Below are positions 1-6,783 of a DNA stretch of 9,151 nt, in pieces. The stretch covers positions 1 to 9,151 of the forward strand of contig CAYUXF010000063.1 of assembly GCA_964448755.1 (NCBI GenBank). Reading direction: 5' to 3'. Each line of letters begins with the position of its first letter. Position 1 is the first letter of the stretch. The position numbers and the translations under genes were made by a program. This DNA is from CAYUXF01 sp964448755 (GTDB taxonomy: Bacteria; Margulisbacteria; Termititenacia; Termititenacales; CAYUXF01). The notes under the pieces are model-generated. The model worked only from the letters and a program-made list of their open reading frames with translations. It made no database searches and was not told the origin of the DNA.

Positions 1-1641
1 GCCGGTTTAATTTCTGAAGAAAAATTAAAAAAGATCACCGGCAGCACACTCGGCAACAGCTCCATTGTTTACAAACTTCTCTATACAGAGAGTCTTAAAG
101 AAGAAGATTTTTTAAATTTTTACCAGCCTTTTACCGGCATTAAAAAAGTTTCTTTAAAAAATATCAGCATCGATGAACCACTCTTAACCACAATTGAGCC
201 CGATATTCTCCGCCGTTATTTTTGCTTTCCGCTCAAAAAAACCGGAACATTGTTGACTGTCGCCATGGTCGATCCGCTCGACTACCAGGCGCTCGATATT
301 TTAGAGCGGATCAGCAACTGTCAGATCAACCCGCTCCTTGGCGCCTATTCTGAAATAGCAGAATTAATTGACAAAGAATACGGCATTACCGATTCCGTTA
401 AAAACATTGTCAAAGATTTAGAACACAGCGATGTTTTGCCGGTCACCATTACCAGCGAGAACGAGGTCTTCAATACCTCCGCTAAATCTGGGCCGATCAA
501 TAAAATGCTCCATTTGATCATTTCACACGCCATCAGAGAAAAAGCCTCCGATATCCACTTTGAGCAGAGCGGCCATGAACTACAATGCAAATTCCGCGTT
601 GACGGTGTCCTTTATAAATTCCTCTCTTTCCCTCGCCAGCTGGCGAATTCGGTCATCTCTACCATTAAAATTTTAGGCAAAATGGACATTGCGGAAAAAC
701 GGCTCCCTTTAGACGGCAGTTTCCAGGTCAAGATCGACAACAAAGTAATTGATATCCGCGTCTCAAGCTTCCCAACAATTGACGGCGAAAAGATCGCCCT
801 GCGTCTCTTAGACAAAGAGTCTTATCTTTTTGAACTGGACGCGCTGGGTTTTTCTAATAAAATGCTCCAGCTTTTTAAGCCGCTCATTGACCAGAAGAAC
901 GGTTTTATTTTAGTTACCGGCCCGACCGGCTCCGGCAAAACGACAACGCTCTACGCTGTCTTAGAACATATCAAAAGCATTGAAAAAAATATCATGACCA
1001 TTGAAGATCCGGTAGAATACCGGTTGGAGATGATCAATCAGGCGCAGGTCAATCTCAAGTCCGGGCTTACTTTTGCCAGAGGCTTGCGCTCCTTTCTGCG
1101 TCAGGACCCCGATATAATTCTAGTTGGCGAAATTCGCGATAAAGAGACAGCCGAAATCGCCTTTCAGGCGGCGCTGACCGGCCATCTGGTCTTGAGCACA
1201 CTGCACACTAACGATGCCCCTTCGACCATTACCAGACTGCATGATATGGGAATAGAAAAATATCTACTCTCTTCATCTATTCTCAACGGCATTCTGGCCC
1301 AGCGGCTGGCCAGAAAAAGCTGTCCATATTGTTTGACCGCTTATCAGCCGGATAAAAAAATGTTGGAGTGGCTCAACCTCACAGCGGAAGAGCATACCTT
1401 TTACAAAGGCGCCGGCTGCGACAAATGCCGCGGCAAAGGCTACAGCGGAAGGGCTGCGCTCTTTGAACTATTAATACCGGACGAAAATATTAACTCGTTA
1501 ATTAGAAGCAGTAATTTCACAACAGAAAATATTCGGCGCGAGACACCGGCCGGCAATTTAATTTCTTTTAAAGAAGATGCGGTAGACAAGATCCGTCAGC
1601 ACATTACAACCGTTGAGGAAGCCTACAGGATCCTGCGATGA
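1..1641 (+). CDS. GspE/PilB-type assembly ATPase (5' end outside window)
   Basis: Hexameric AAA-like ATPase that powers pilus or pseudopilus assembly at the inner face of the inner membrane. The frame is open from base 1, so the gene enters from the left; 546 residues are visible, close to the usual full length, and the TTG at 250 is internal. Residues below count from base 1. About 1-130 form the N-terminal MshEN/T2SSE_N-type domain, including LTVAMVDPLDYQAL. The motor follows: Walker A GPTGSGKT (307-314, bases 919-942), Asp box EDPVEYR (335-341), Walker B DIILVGEIRD (371-380), and His box with STLHTND. A tetracysteine zinc site, CPYC (441-444) and CDKC (473-476), marks the GspE/PilB branch rather than the retraction ATPase PilT. 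The stop overlaps the gspF-like start by 4 bases. Type II secretion, type IV pilus and competence use cannot be told apart here. Confidence 0.96.
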   Translation, partial: AGLISEEKLKKITGSTLGNSSIVYKLLYTESLKEEDFLNFYQPFTGIKKVSLKNISIDEPLLTTIEPDILRRYFCFPLKKTGTLLTVAMVDPLDYQALDILERISNCQINPLLGAYSEIAELIDKEYGITDSVKNIVKDLEHSDVLPVTITSENEVFNTSAKSGPINKMLHLIISHAIREKASDIHFEQSGHELQCKFRVDGVLYKFLSFPRQLANSVISTIKILGKMDIAEKRLPLDGSFQVKIDNKVIDIRVSSFPTIDGEKIALRLLDKESYLFELDALGFSNKMLQLFKPLIDQKNGFILVTGPTGSGKTTTLYAVLEHIKSIEKNIMTIEDPVEYRLEMINQAQVNLKSGLTFARGLRSFLRQDPDIILVGEIRDKETAEIAFQAALTGHLVLSTLHTNDAPSTITRLHDMGIEKYLLSSSILNGILAQRLARKSCPYCLTAYQPDKKMLEWLNLTAEEHTFYKGAGCDKCRGKGYSGRAALFELLIPDENINSLIRSSNFTTENIRRETPAGNLISFKEDAVDKIRQHITTVEEAYRILR

Positions 1642-2690
1642 GCACTTTAGTCTTAACCGAAGCGACCGTTATTAACTTTACCCGCCAACTACAGGCTCTA
1701 CTCTCTTCCGGCATCCCGCTCTATAAAGCACTCCAGATCATTGACAGCCAGGCCACTAATTTAAAATACAAACGGGTTTTAAAAAGTATCATGGCAGATC
1801 TGGCAGAAGGTGAAGCCTTATCTGATTCTCTGACAAAATTCCCGGAAAGTTTTTCACCATTCTATTTAAATATGATCAGCATTGGCGAGAATAACGGCGA
1901 ACTGGAAACTGCCCTCGGGCGTGTTAAACAATATTTAGATATTCTGCGCGAGAACAAACAAAAGATCAGCAATGCCTTAACCTATCCTACTATTTTATTG
2001 ACCTCCAGCGCTCTAGTTGTCCTGCTCTTAATGCTCTTTGTTTTACCAAAATTCATAGATATTTTTACTAGCGCCGAGATCCAGCTGCCGCTGCCCACCA
2101 AGATAATTTTCAATATCCATCTTTTTTTTAAAAGCTTTGGTCTGCCATTTTTACTAACTATAGCAGCCTTAATAGGTTTCTATTTAATTTTTAGAAAAAG
2201 GAAGTGGTTCATTAAAACTGCCGATTCTTTTAAATTACGGCTGCCGCTTTTTGGCGAGATCAGTAAAAATATCTATATTGCCCGTTTTTGCCGTTCTTTT
2301 GGCACACTGCACAGCAGCGGCGTAAACTTATTAAATAGCTTAGAACTGAGCATGCCGGCACTCCATAATTTTTTACTGTTAAAAGATCTCCAGACCGTTA
2401 TCAAAAGCCTGCGCGGCGGTCAGGGCTTGGCAGAACCTTTCACTAAAGCCAAAAATTTTCCACCCTTAATGGCGCAGATGATCGCTGTCGGCGAGGAAAG
2501 CGGCGAACTAGATAAATTATTATTAGATATCGCCGTTTATTATGAGCAGGAAGCTGACGCCCAAATAAAAAAATACTTATCATTAATTGAACCTTTCTCT
2601 TTAATGATCATTTCCAGCCTGGTTGCCTTTATTGCCGCCGCTATTATGCTGCCGCTCTTTAAAATGGCCACCGCCCTGCGTTCTTTTTAA
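1638..2690 (+). CDS. GspF/PilC-type inner-membrane platform protein, short form
   Basis: Polytopic inner-membrane platform protein that partners the GspE/PilB ATPase. The 350 residues hold two T2SSF domains, each with the family signature: GENNGELE (83-90) and GEESGELD (285-292). Hydrophobic segments lie at about 117-137, 168-186 and 316-340, as expected for this family. It starts almost directly at the first domain (VINFTRQLQALLSSGIPL, 11-28) and lacks the roughly 50-residue N-terminal cytoplasmic stretch of the usual ~400-residue proteins. The ATG sits in an ATGA overlap with the upstream ATPase stop, with AGGA at 1627-1630 seven bases before it, so the short start looks genuine and translation is probably coupled. 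No pilin or minor pseudopilin gene follows. Confidence 0.95.
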   Translation: MSTLVLTEATVINFTRQLQALLSSGIPLYKALQIIDSQATNLKYKRVLKSIMADLAEGEALSDSLTKFPESFSPFYLNMISIGENNGELETALGRVKQYLDILRENKQKISNALTYPTILLTSSALVVLLLMLFVLPKFIDIFTSAEIQLPLPTKIIFNIHLFFKSFGLPFLLTIAALIGFYLIFRKRKWFIKTADSFKLRLPLFGEISKNIYIARFCRSFGTLHSSGVNLLNSLELSMPALHNFLLLKDLQTVIKSLRGGQGLAEPFTKAKNFPPLMAQMIAVGEESGELDKLLLDIAVYYEQEADAQIKKYLSLIEPFSLMIISSLVAFIAAAIMLPLFKMATALRSF

Positions 2691-2696
2691 TTTAAC

Positions 2697-2737
2697 TACT
2701 GAAATTTATTTTAAAATGTTGTAACATTCAGTATATT
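2697..2737 (+). promoter_or_regulatory. Candidate promoter with operator-like palindrome
   Basis: In the 86-base gap after the gspF-like gene, AATGTT (2715-2720) and AACATT (2723-2728) form a perfect inverted repeat separated by GT. A wider pair, TACTGAA (2697-2703) and TTCAGTA (2727-2733), encloses it. TATATT (2732-2737) is a good -10 candidate; the matching -35 position (2709-2714, TTTTAA) is poor. This would put transcription start near 2744, ahead of the M15-like gene. A palindrome inside the spacer is typical of repressor operators. No U-tract follows, so a terminator is less likely. The promoter reading is inference. Confidence 0.35.
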
Positions 2738-2757
2738 CTTAAATTTATCTAATTTAC

Positions 2758-2764
2758 AAAGGAG
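2758..2764 (+). promoter_or_regulatory. Ribosome binding site AAAGGAG
   Basis: Near-perfect Shine-Dalgarno sequence ahead of the ATG at 2777. The 12-base gap is longer than the usual 5-9, but no ATG, GTG or TTG lies in frame between them, so the ATG remains the best start. Confidence 0.7.
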
Positions 2765-2776
2765 TTATCTAGCAGC

Positions 2777-3265
2777 ATGGGAAATATTTCAGAACATTTC
2801 AGCAAAGAAGATTTTGTCTGCAACTGCGGCGAGTGTCAAAAAGAATTCAGAATGTCTTTGACCTTAATAGGTATTTTAGAGGATGTTATCGCCACCCTAA
2901 ACACTAAGCTCATTGTTGTTAAAGGCTATCAGTGTGACTACACTACCAATAAAGAAGAAACTATCAAAAAAAATTACCACAAGCTTGGCAAAGCTCTCCA
3001 CATTACTACAGAAAGTAAAGAAGAATTCATTAAAGTTTTTCGTTATTTAGAAAGATTCCCGGAGATCACCGGACTCGGCATTAATTTCAATGAAAAATAT
3101 ATCCATATCGATCTGCGCGACAAAGAACCCTATAAATACGTCATTGAAAAAGATCAAGATCTGGAGCTGACAGACGCGCTGCGCGAGAAATATGAGTTGG
3201 GAGAACCGGTACTCCGCGACCAGATACCTGAACCCAAGACCATAGAAACTGCTGTAGAAATTTAA
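2777..3265 (+). CDS. M15-type peptidase-like protein with altered zinc site
   Basis: A 162-residue protein resembling the small M15 (Peptidase_M15_3-like) domain, whose active members cleave D-Ala or peptidoglycan stem peptides. Matching parts are the N-terminal HFSKEDFVCNCGEC (7-20) with Cys15, Cys17 and Cys20, the hydrophobic VVKGYQ (47-52) where the family has SGYR, YHKLGKALHI (67-76) where it has HxxGxAxD, and GLGINFNEKYIHIDLRD (99-115), matching the family's GIG...HvDvR ending. The first and third zinc ligands (His68, His110) are kept, but the Asp ligand is His75 and the SGYR arginine is Gln52. It may therefore bind metal differently or be inactive. No signal peptide is visible, and the charged tail (116-162) matches nothing I know. 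xerC follows after 1 base. Confidence 0.6.
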   Translation: MGNISEHFSKEDFVCNCGECQKEFRMSLTLIGILEDVIATLNTKLIVVKGYQCDYTTNKEETIKKNYHKLGKALHITTESKEEFIKVFRYLERFPEITGLGINFNEKYIHIDLRDKEPYKYVIEKDQDLELTDALREKYELGEPVLRDQIPEPKTIETAVEI

Positions 3266-3266
3266 C

Positions 3267-4169
3267 ATGCAGATATTAGACAGCTATCTGTCTTATCTTA
3301 AAAAAAATAAAAATTACTCCGGACACACTATTTCTAATTATCAGCGCGATATTTTGAAATTTCTTTTTTACTTTACCGTTAAATACGACCAGTCGCCGGC
3401 CGAATTAATCGGCAACCTGACCACGAACGATATTCGCGAATACCTGACCTTTCTGGCCCAAAGCGGTTATTCTAAAAAAACCGCCGCCCGTAAAATAGCA
3501 GCCAATAAAAGCTTTTGGTCTTTCTTAGAAAAAAATCAGCTCTTAAAAACAAATCCCTGGGAGAGAATCTCCAGCCCTAAACTAGAGCGCAATATTCCGG
3601 GTTTCTTAACTGTAGCAGAAATAGATCAATTTTTAGCGGCAGTTGATAAAAATGAAAATGAGCCGCTGCGCGAGCGCGACCGTGCCATTTACGAACTGCT
3701 CTACGCCTCCGGTATCAGGCTAACAGAACTGGTCTCTTTAGATCTTCGTGATCTGGACAGCGAGCTTGAAGAACTCAATATCTATGGCAAAGGAGAAAAG
3801 GAACGGATCGTCTTAATTGGCGGTCAGGCCAAAAAAGCACTGGCAAATTATCTACACAACTACCGGGCGCAGTTATTAAACGGCAAAAAAAGTGAGGCAG
3901 TTTTTTTAAACAAGTTAGGCTCACGTATTTCCCAGCGCTCAATTGAAAGAAATCTGCAAAAATATCTTTTGCTTTCAGGGCTCAATAAAACAGTTTCGCC
4001 GCACACCATTAGACACTCTTTTGCCACACATCTCTTGGAAGGCGGCGCTGATCTACGCACAGTGCAAGAACTACTCGGGCACTCTTCGCTCTCCACCACC
4101 CAGATATACACGCACATCACACGCGAGAGAATAAAAAAAGTTTTTAACGAACACCATCCGCGGGCTTAA
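3267..4169 (+). CDS. xerC: XerC-type tyrosine recombinase
   Basis: Site-specific recombinase that resolves chromosome dimers at dif, normally with XerD or as a lone Xer. At 300 residues it is full length. An N-terminal SAM-like core-binding domain spans about 1-88 (YSGHTISNYQRDI, 17-29), followed by the catalytic domain. All catalytic residues are present: Arg151 in YASGIRLTEL, Lys175 in GKGEKER, His246 and Arg249 in SPHTIRHSFATHLLEGGADL, His272 in LLGHSS, and nucleophile Tyr281 in IYTHIT. The ending HHPRA is typical of chromosomal Xer proteins rather than phage integrases. The ATG comes one base after the M15-like stop with no clear Shine-Dalgarno, suggesting translation depends on the upstream gene. 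No dif-like site was recognised. XerC versus XerD is assigned on overall resemblance. Confidence 0.93.
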   Translation: MQILDSYLSYLKKNKNYSGHTISNYQRDILKFLFYFTVKYDQSPAELIGNLTTNDIREYLTFLAQSGYSKKTAARKIAANKSFWSFLEKNQLLKTNPWERISSPKLERNIPGFLTVAEIDQFLAAVDKNENEPLRERDRAIYELLYASGIRLTELVSLDLRDLDSELEELNIYGKGEKERIVLIGGQAKKALANYLHNYRAQLLNGKKSEAVFLNKLGSRISQRSIERNLQKYLLLSGLNKTVSPHTIRHSFATHLLEGGADLRTVQELLGHSSLSTTQIYTHITRERIKKVFNEHHPRA

Positions 4170-4170
4170 A

Positions 4171-5202
4171 TTACCAGGAAAGGATAACCCGGCCGGTCTC
4201 ATCATAAGTTTTTTTATGGACAATAATATCGTTACGGCACTCTATTTCATTTTCAATATTTCCTGAAGGATAATAAGTTTTACAAACACCATCCTTTTTA
4301 CCCTCTTTAAAAATTATCAGCGCTTTTATATTACCATTCTCGTAATAAATTTTAGTAAAACCGTCCGGCAAATTACCTGACATTTCCGCTTCTAAATAAA
4401 GATTGCCGTTATCGTGATAGCGGCGATAAACACTTCGTTCTAGATTTTCGTTTTTTTGCTGATCAGTGCCATTATCATTAAGTACTCTGTCAACAGGACG
4501 CTGCGGTACTGAAACACCTAGACGTTTAGTTTCTTCCGTATAACCGGACCTAATAATACGCCCGGAACTTCTTTCTACCGGACTGCTCTCCTGAAGTCTG
4601 GTATTTTCCGTTTCCTGTCCCAGGGAAACCACTCGAACATTTCTAAAATCTTGTTCTGTCCGAGAAACAGACTCCTTTTTACCGGCTGCAGCGGATGGTT
4701 CAAGAAAAAGTTCTTTAGCTATAATAATTTGATCGCCATCTATTTTGAGCTCACCTTTATTCTGGACCGCCTCTTGTTTAGCTAAGTAATTCCGTCGGGA
4801 ATATTCTCGCTCCAAAATAAGGAAAAATTCTTTTTGTTTTTCAATTTCCGTATAATTAAATGTCACCTGATCATACAAAAAACGATTGAACGGCCGGTAT
4901 TCATAATAAACATTGACCGGCTTTTGCGGCAGGATACCTGTCTTGATAACTTTTTCATTATCGCGGTCATAATAAAGCGAGCCGATCAACTTACCGTTAT
5001 CATAAAATTTAATCTCTTCCGGCACAAAAAAATTTGTATTATCATAACCGCCGGAAACAATTGCCAGCGAAGAGGAATAAAATCCAAAAAAATAGAAAAA
5101 ATAATTGACCGCCAGCCAGAGCAAGAACAGAAAAAAGAAAAAATATAAAGTCTTTTTAAACACTCTCTGTATTATACCTAAAAAAATAGGTCTTAAAAAC
5201 AC
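4171..5202 (-). CDS. Membrane-anchored protein with C-terminal MORN-like repeats
   Basis: A 343-residue protein with a strongly hydrophobic, Phe-rich segment at about 19-43 after KK, giving a signal anchor, then a long polar region probably outside the membrane. The C-terminus carries MORN_2-type (YwqK-like) repeats, each with a Y/F-x-x-x-G-x-[LI] core: YHDNGNLYLEAEM (262-274), YYENGNIKALIIF (286-298), YYPSGNIENEIE (310-321) and a short TYDETGRVIL (332-341). A lone related unit, FYDNGKLIGSLYY (66-78), sits near the N-terminus. Residues about 170-255 are Ser/Glu/Arg-rich and look disordered. Such repeats form beta-hairpin ladders; no enzymatic motif is seen. The start is uncertain: GTG at 5202 (weak GGA five bases before) or GTG at 5163, which would begin just before the anchor. 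It converges on xerC with one base between stop codons. Function unknown. Confidence 0.78.
   Translation of the reverse strand: MFLRPIFLGIIQRVFKKTLYFFFFLFLLWLAVNYFFYFFGFYSSSLAIVSGGYDNTNFFVPEEIKFYDNGKLIGSLYYDRDNEKVIKTGILPQKPVNVYYEYRPFNRFLYDQVTFNYTEIEKQKEFFLILEREYSRRNYLAKQEAVQNKGELKIDGDQIIIAKELFLEPSAAAGKKESVSRTEQDFRNVRVVSLGQETENTRLQESSPVERSSGRIIRSGYTEETKRLGVSVPQRPVDRVLNDNGTDQQKNENLERSVYRRYHDNGNLYLEAEMSGNLPDGFTKIYYENGNIKALIIFKEGKKDGVCKTYYPSGNIENEIECRNDIIVHKKTYDETGRVILSW
5164..5176 (-). promoter_or_regulatory. Candidate -10 box TATAAT before the inner GTG
   Basis: On the minus strand a perfect TATAAT covers 5176-5171, followed by seven bases and then the GTG at 5163. If used, transcription would begin at or next to that GTG, giving a leaderless message for a 330-residue MORN-like protein. 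The -35 position is only T-rich, not TTGACA-like. A small inverted repeat, ACCTA (5176-5180) and TAGGT (5187-5191), lies just upstream. AT-rich DNA makes a chance TATAAT possible. Confidence 0.25.
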
Positions 5203-5250
5203 TGCTGTCCAACTAAAAATAATCCATTTTAACCCCTCTGGCTTTTGCCG

Positions 5251-5276
5251 CTCTCCCCGCGCTTTCGCGGAGAGAG
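5251..5276 (-). repeat. Hairpin 1 of the composite element
   Basis: Arms 5251-5261 and 5266-5276 pair over 11 positions around a CTTT loop. The single mismatch is C with A on the plus strand but G with U in minus-strand RNA, so the fold is better in a transcript heading toward the MORN-like gene. No T-tract follows on either side, so it is not a classical intrinsic terminator. Confidence 0.65.
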
Positions 5277-5311
5277 CTCACGCTCAGAATAAAATATTGT
5301 TATTTTATGTT

Positions 5312-5339
5312 CCCCTTCTCCGCATTTGCGGGGAAGGGG
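5312..5339 (+). repeat. Hairpin 2 of the composite element
   Basis: CCCCTTCTCCGC and GCGGGGAAGGGG pair through the whole arm around an ATTT loop, with one T-G pair that is a permitted wobble in plus-strand RNA. Its 3' arm contains the first two G-tracts of the G-quadruplex motif, so the two structures exclude each other. No T-run follows, which argues against an ordinary terminator. Confidence 0.65.
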
Positions 5340-5352
5340 CTAGGGGATGGGG
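5330..5352 (+). other. Four-tract G-quadruplex motif
   Basis: Four runs of exactly four G on the plus strand (5330-5333, 5336-5339, 5343-5346, 5349-5352), separated by AA, CTA and AT. This meets the strict intramolecular G-quadruplex rule with short loops and four quartets. It lies about 110 bases upstream of the transglutaminase-like start. Whether it folds in vivo is unknown. Confidence 0.7.
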
Positions 5353-5445
5353 TCATAATAAACTGCCAATTATTTTATTAAACAGTAGTGACTTAAGAAT
5401 TGCTATTATTTAAGCAGCTGCCGCCTATCAGCTACTTGGCTTATC

Positions 5446-5454
5446 TGTTAAAAT
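5446..5454 (+). promoter_or_regulatory. Candidate extended -10 before the transglutaminase gene
   Basis: TGTTAAAAT fits the extended -10 form TGn-TAnnnT. It ends nine bases before the ATG at 5464, placing transcription start at about 5461, with a leader of only a few bases. The lack of any Shine-Dalgarno before that ATG agrees with this. The -35 position is poor (TATCAG), as allowed for extended -10 promoters. Inference from sequence pattern only. Confidence 0.3.
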
Positions 5455-5463
5455 AACAGCCAC

Positions 5464-6783
5464 ATGAAAAAACTAATTTCTATAATATTTCTCATGGCTT
5501 TTAGTTTATTGCCGGCCGAACTCTATTATGACCAATGGGAACAAACAACGGAATTAACTGCCAGCGAGCAAAAAAACAAAATAAACGTTATTTTGCGTGC
5601 GGAATTAGCGGAAAGACAATACCATAATAGCTGGAGTTATATTTTTAATTACAATGCCAAAATAAAAATTAACCAGGTCCACCTGAATGGCCAGCCGGCA
5701 AAATACGAATTTATTAACAATGAACTTAAAATAGAGCTCGGTCAGCTCTTTGACAAAGAGCGTTGCACACTGAGCATTGAATACCAGGAAAAAAACCAAT
5801 CCGAAAACGCTTTTTATGTTCAGCAGTATGTCGTTATCCCCTACTGGCTTTCTGAAACACCGCTCAATTTAAAAGTAATTTTAGCCGCTGACTATATTCC
5901 TTGTTCGAGACATCCCAATTTCAAACAATCTAAAAATATTTTTTTCTTTAACGGCAAAATACCAGTTAACGGCCTGCAAGAATTATTTATTTACACACCG
6001 CGCCAGACCACCTGGCAGATAGAAAAAACCTATACGCTAAACGGCAGCAACAGTAAAAAAGACTTTAATTTTTATTTTCCTAAAATAGGACAAACCGGCG
6101 ACAGCACGCTACAGAGTTATCTTATTGAAAGCAGCCAAACCCCGCAAAAAACCAGCGAAGAGCAGAATAACCATGCTTATATTTTCCAAGACAGTGGCAC
6201 AATTGAACTAAAGACCAAAACGATCTTAAGAAAAAGACCCGGCGAAGAGAACTATCAGCCGCCCCAAGAAGAGCTATTAGCTGTTGATCCCGAAGTTGAT
6301 CTGTTTTTAAAAAATCTCGCCAGTAAAATTCTAGACAGAAAAAGTGCCGAAGAATTGCCGCCGCATATTAAACTGGCCGAATGGGTCAATAGCTATATCA
6401 CTTATGATAAAGGCTTTGCCGGCAAAGAACAATCTGTTTTACAAATTCTAGAACGCAGAAGAGGTGTTTGTCAGGATTATTCAAAATTATATCTTCAGCT
6501 CTGCCGGGCAGCCAAAATACCGGCCGCAGAAGTTTCAGGCTTGGCCTATTCTTCTACAGACCCCGCCGGCCAAGCGACCTGGGAAAACCACAGCTGGGTA
6601 ATTGTAAATATTGGCGATAAATGGCTGCCCATTGACCCCACCTGGAATTTAACCGGCGGCGTTTTACCCTCTTCACACGTAGCACTTTATTATCCGGCCG
6701 AAAACACTTATAGTTATCGCGCCGAAAATTATTACGGCCGTTTAGTTGTTAAAGAAAAAATAGAGATCAGCGAGTTAAAATGA
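5464..6783 (+). CDS. Exported transglutaminase-like cysteine protein
   Basis: A 439-residue protein with a signal peptide: KK, hydrophobic 4-16, likely cut after Ala18 (LLPA-EL). No lipobox cysteine is present. Residues about 25-185 look beta-rich and are not recognised. The papain-like transglutaminase core follows at about 300-395: Cys336 in RRRGVCQDYSKLYLQL, His376 in ENHSWVIVNI, and Asp391 in LPIDPTWN form the expected catalytic triad, and the preceding KLAEWVNSYITYD is typical of the fold. Bacterial members may act as peptidases, amidases or crosslinkers, so the substrate is unknown; the location should be periplasm or outside. The ATG lacks a Shine-Dalgarno. Its stop overlaps the ttcA start (ATGA), making it the first gene of a three-gene operon even though its neighbours are cytoplasmic. 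Confidence 0.88.
   Translation: MKKLISIIFLMAFSLLPAELYYDQWEQTTELTASEQKNKINVILRAELAERQYHNSWSYIFNYNAKIKINQVHLNGQPAKYEFINNELKIELGQLFDKERCTLSIEYQEKNQSENAFYVQQYVVIPYWLSETPLNLKVILAADYIPCSRHPNFKQSKNIFFFNGKIPVNGLQELFIYTPRQTTWQIEKTYTLNGSNSKKDFNFYFPKIGQTGDSTLQSYLIESSQTPQKTSEEQNNHAYIFQDSGTIELKTKTILRKRPGEENYQPPQEELLAVDPEVDLFLKNLASKILDRKSAEELPPHIKLAEWVNSYITYDKGFAGKEQSVLQILERRRGVCQDYSKLYLQLCRAAKIPAAEVSGLAYSSTDPAGQATWENHSWVIVNIGDKWLPIDPTWNLTGGVLPSSHVALYYPAENTYSYRAENYYGRLVVKEKIEISELK

Larger units (their letters stand above)
5231..5354. repeat. Composite palindromic intergenic element
   Basis: A compact block in the 261-base spacer between the MORN-like and transglutaminase genes, built of successive small palindromes: GGC-TTTT-GCC (5240-5249); an 11-base-pair stem with one mismatch (5251-5261/5266-5276, loop CTTT); a 7-base-pair AT stem ATAAAAT/ATTTTAT (5289-5295/5302-5308); and a long GC-rich stem (5312-5324/5327-5339). 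The ends ACCCC (5232-5236) and GGGGT (5349-5353) are complementary. It is far more GC-rich at its ends than its flanks and encodes nothing convincing. The look, CCCCTC... to ...GGGGATGGGG, is that of dispersed REP/MITE-like intergenic repeats in bacterial genomes. ATAAT occurs on both sides (5219-5223, 5355-5359), but the left copy lies 7 bases from the ACCCC end, so target duplication is only a possibility. Confidence 0.6.

Noticed and set aside
250..252. TTG as the start of the GspE/PilB-like gene
   Set aside because: The frame stays open to base 1 and the upstream 83 residues read as the family's normal N-terminal domain.
3860..4134. Small frames on both strands inside xerC
   Set aside because: They overlap the intact catalytic domain and show no independent start signals.
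3267..4169. The tyrosine recombinase as a phage or island integrase
   Set aside because: Length, full Xer-like layout and HPRA ending match chromosomal XerC; no attachment site, tRNA target or phage genes nearby.
5251..5339. The GC-rich hairpins as Rho-independent terminators
   Set aside because: No T-run follows either stem on either strand; structure fits a repeat element better.
5105..5413. A 102-codon plus-strand frame across the intergenic spacer
   Set aside because: It translates the palindromic repeat and the antisense of the MORN-like gene; no ribosome binding site or protein-like pattern.
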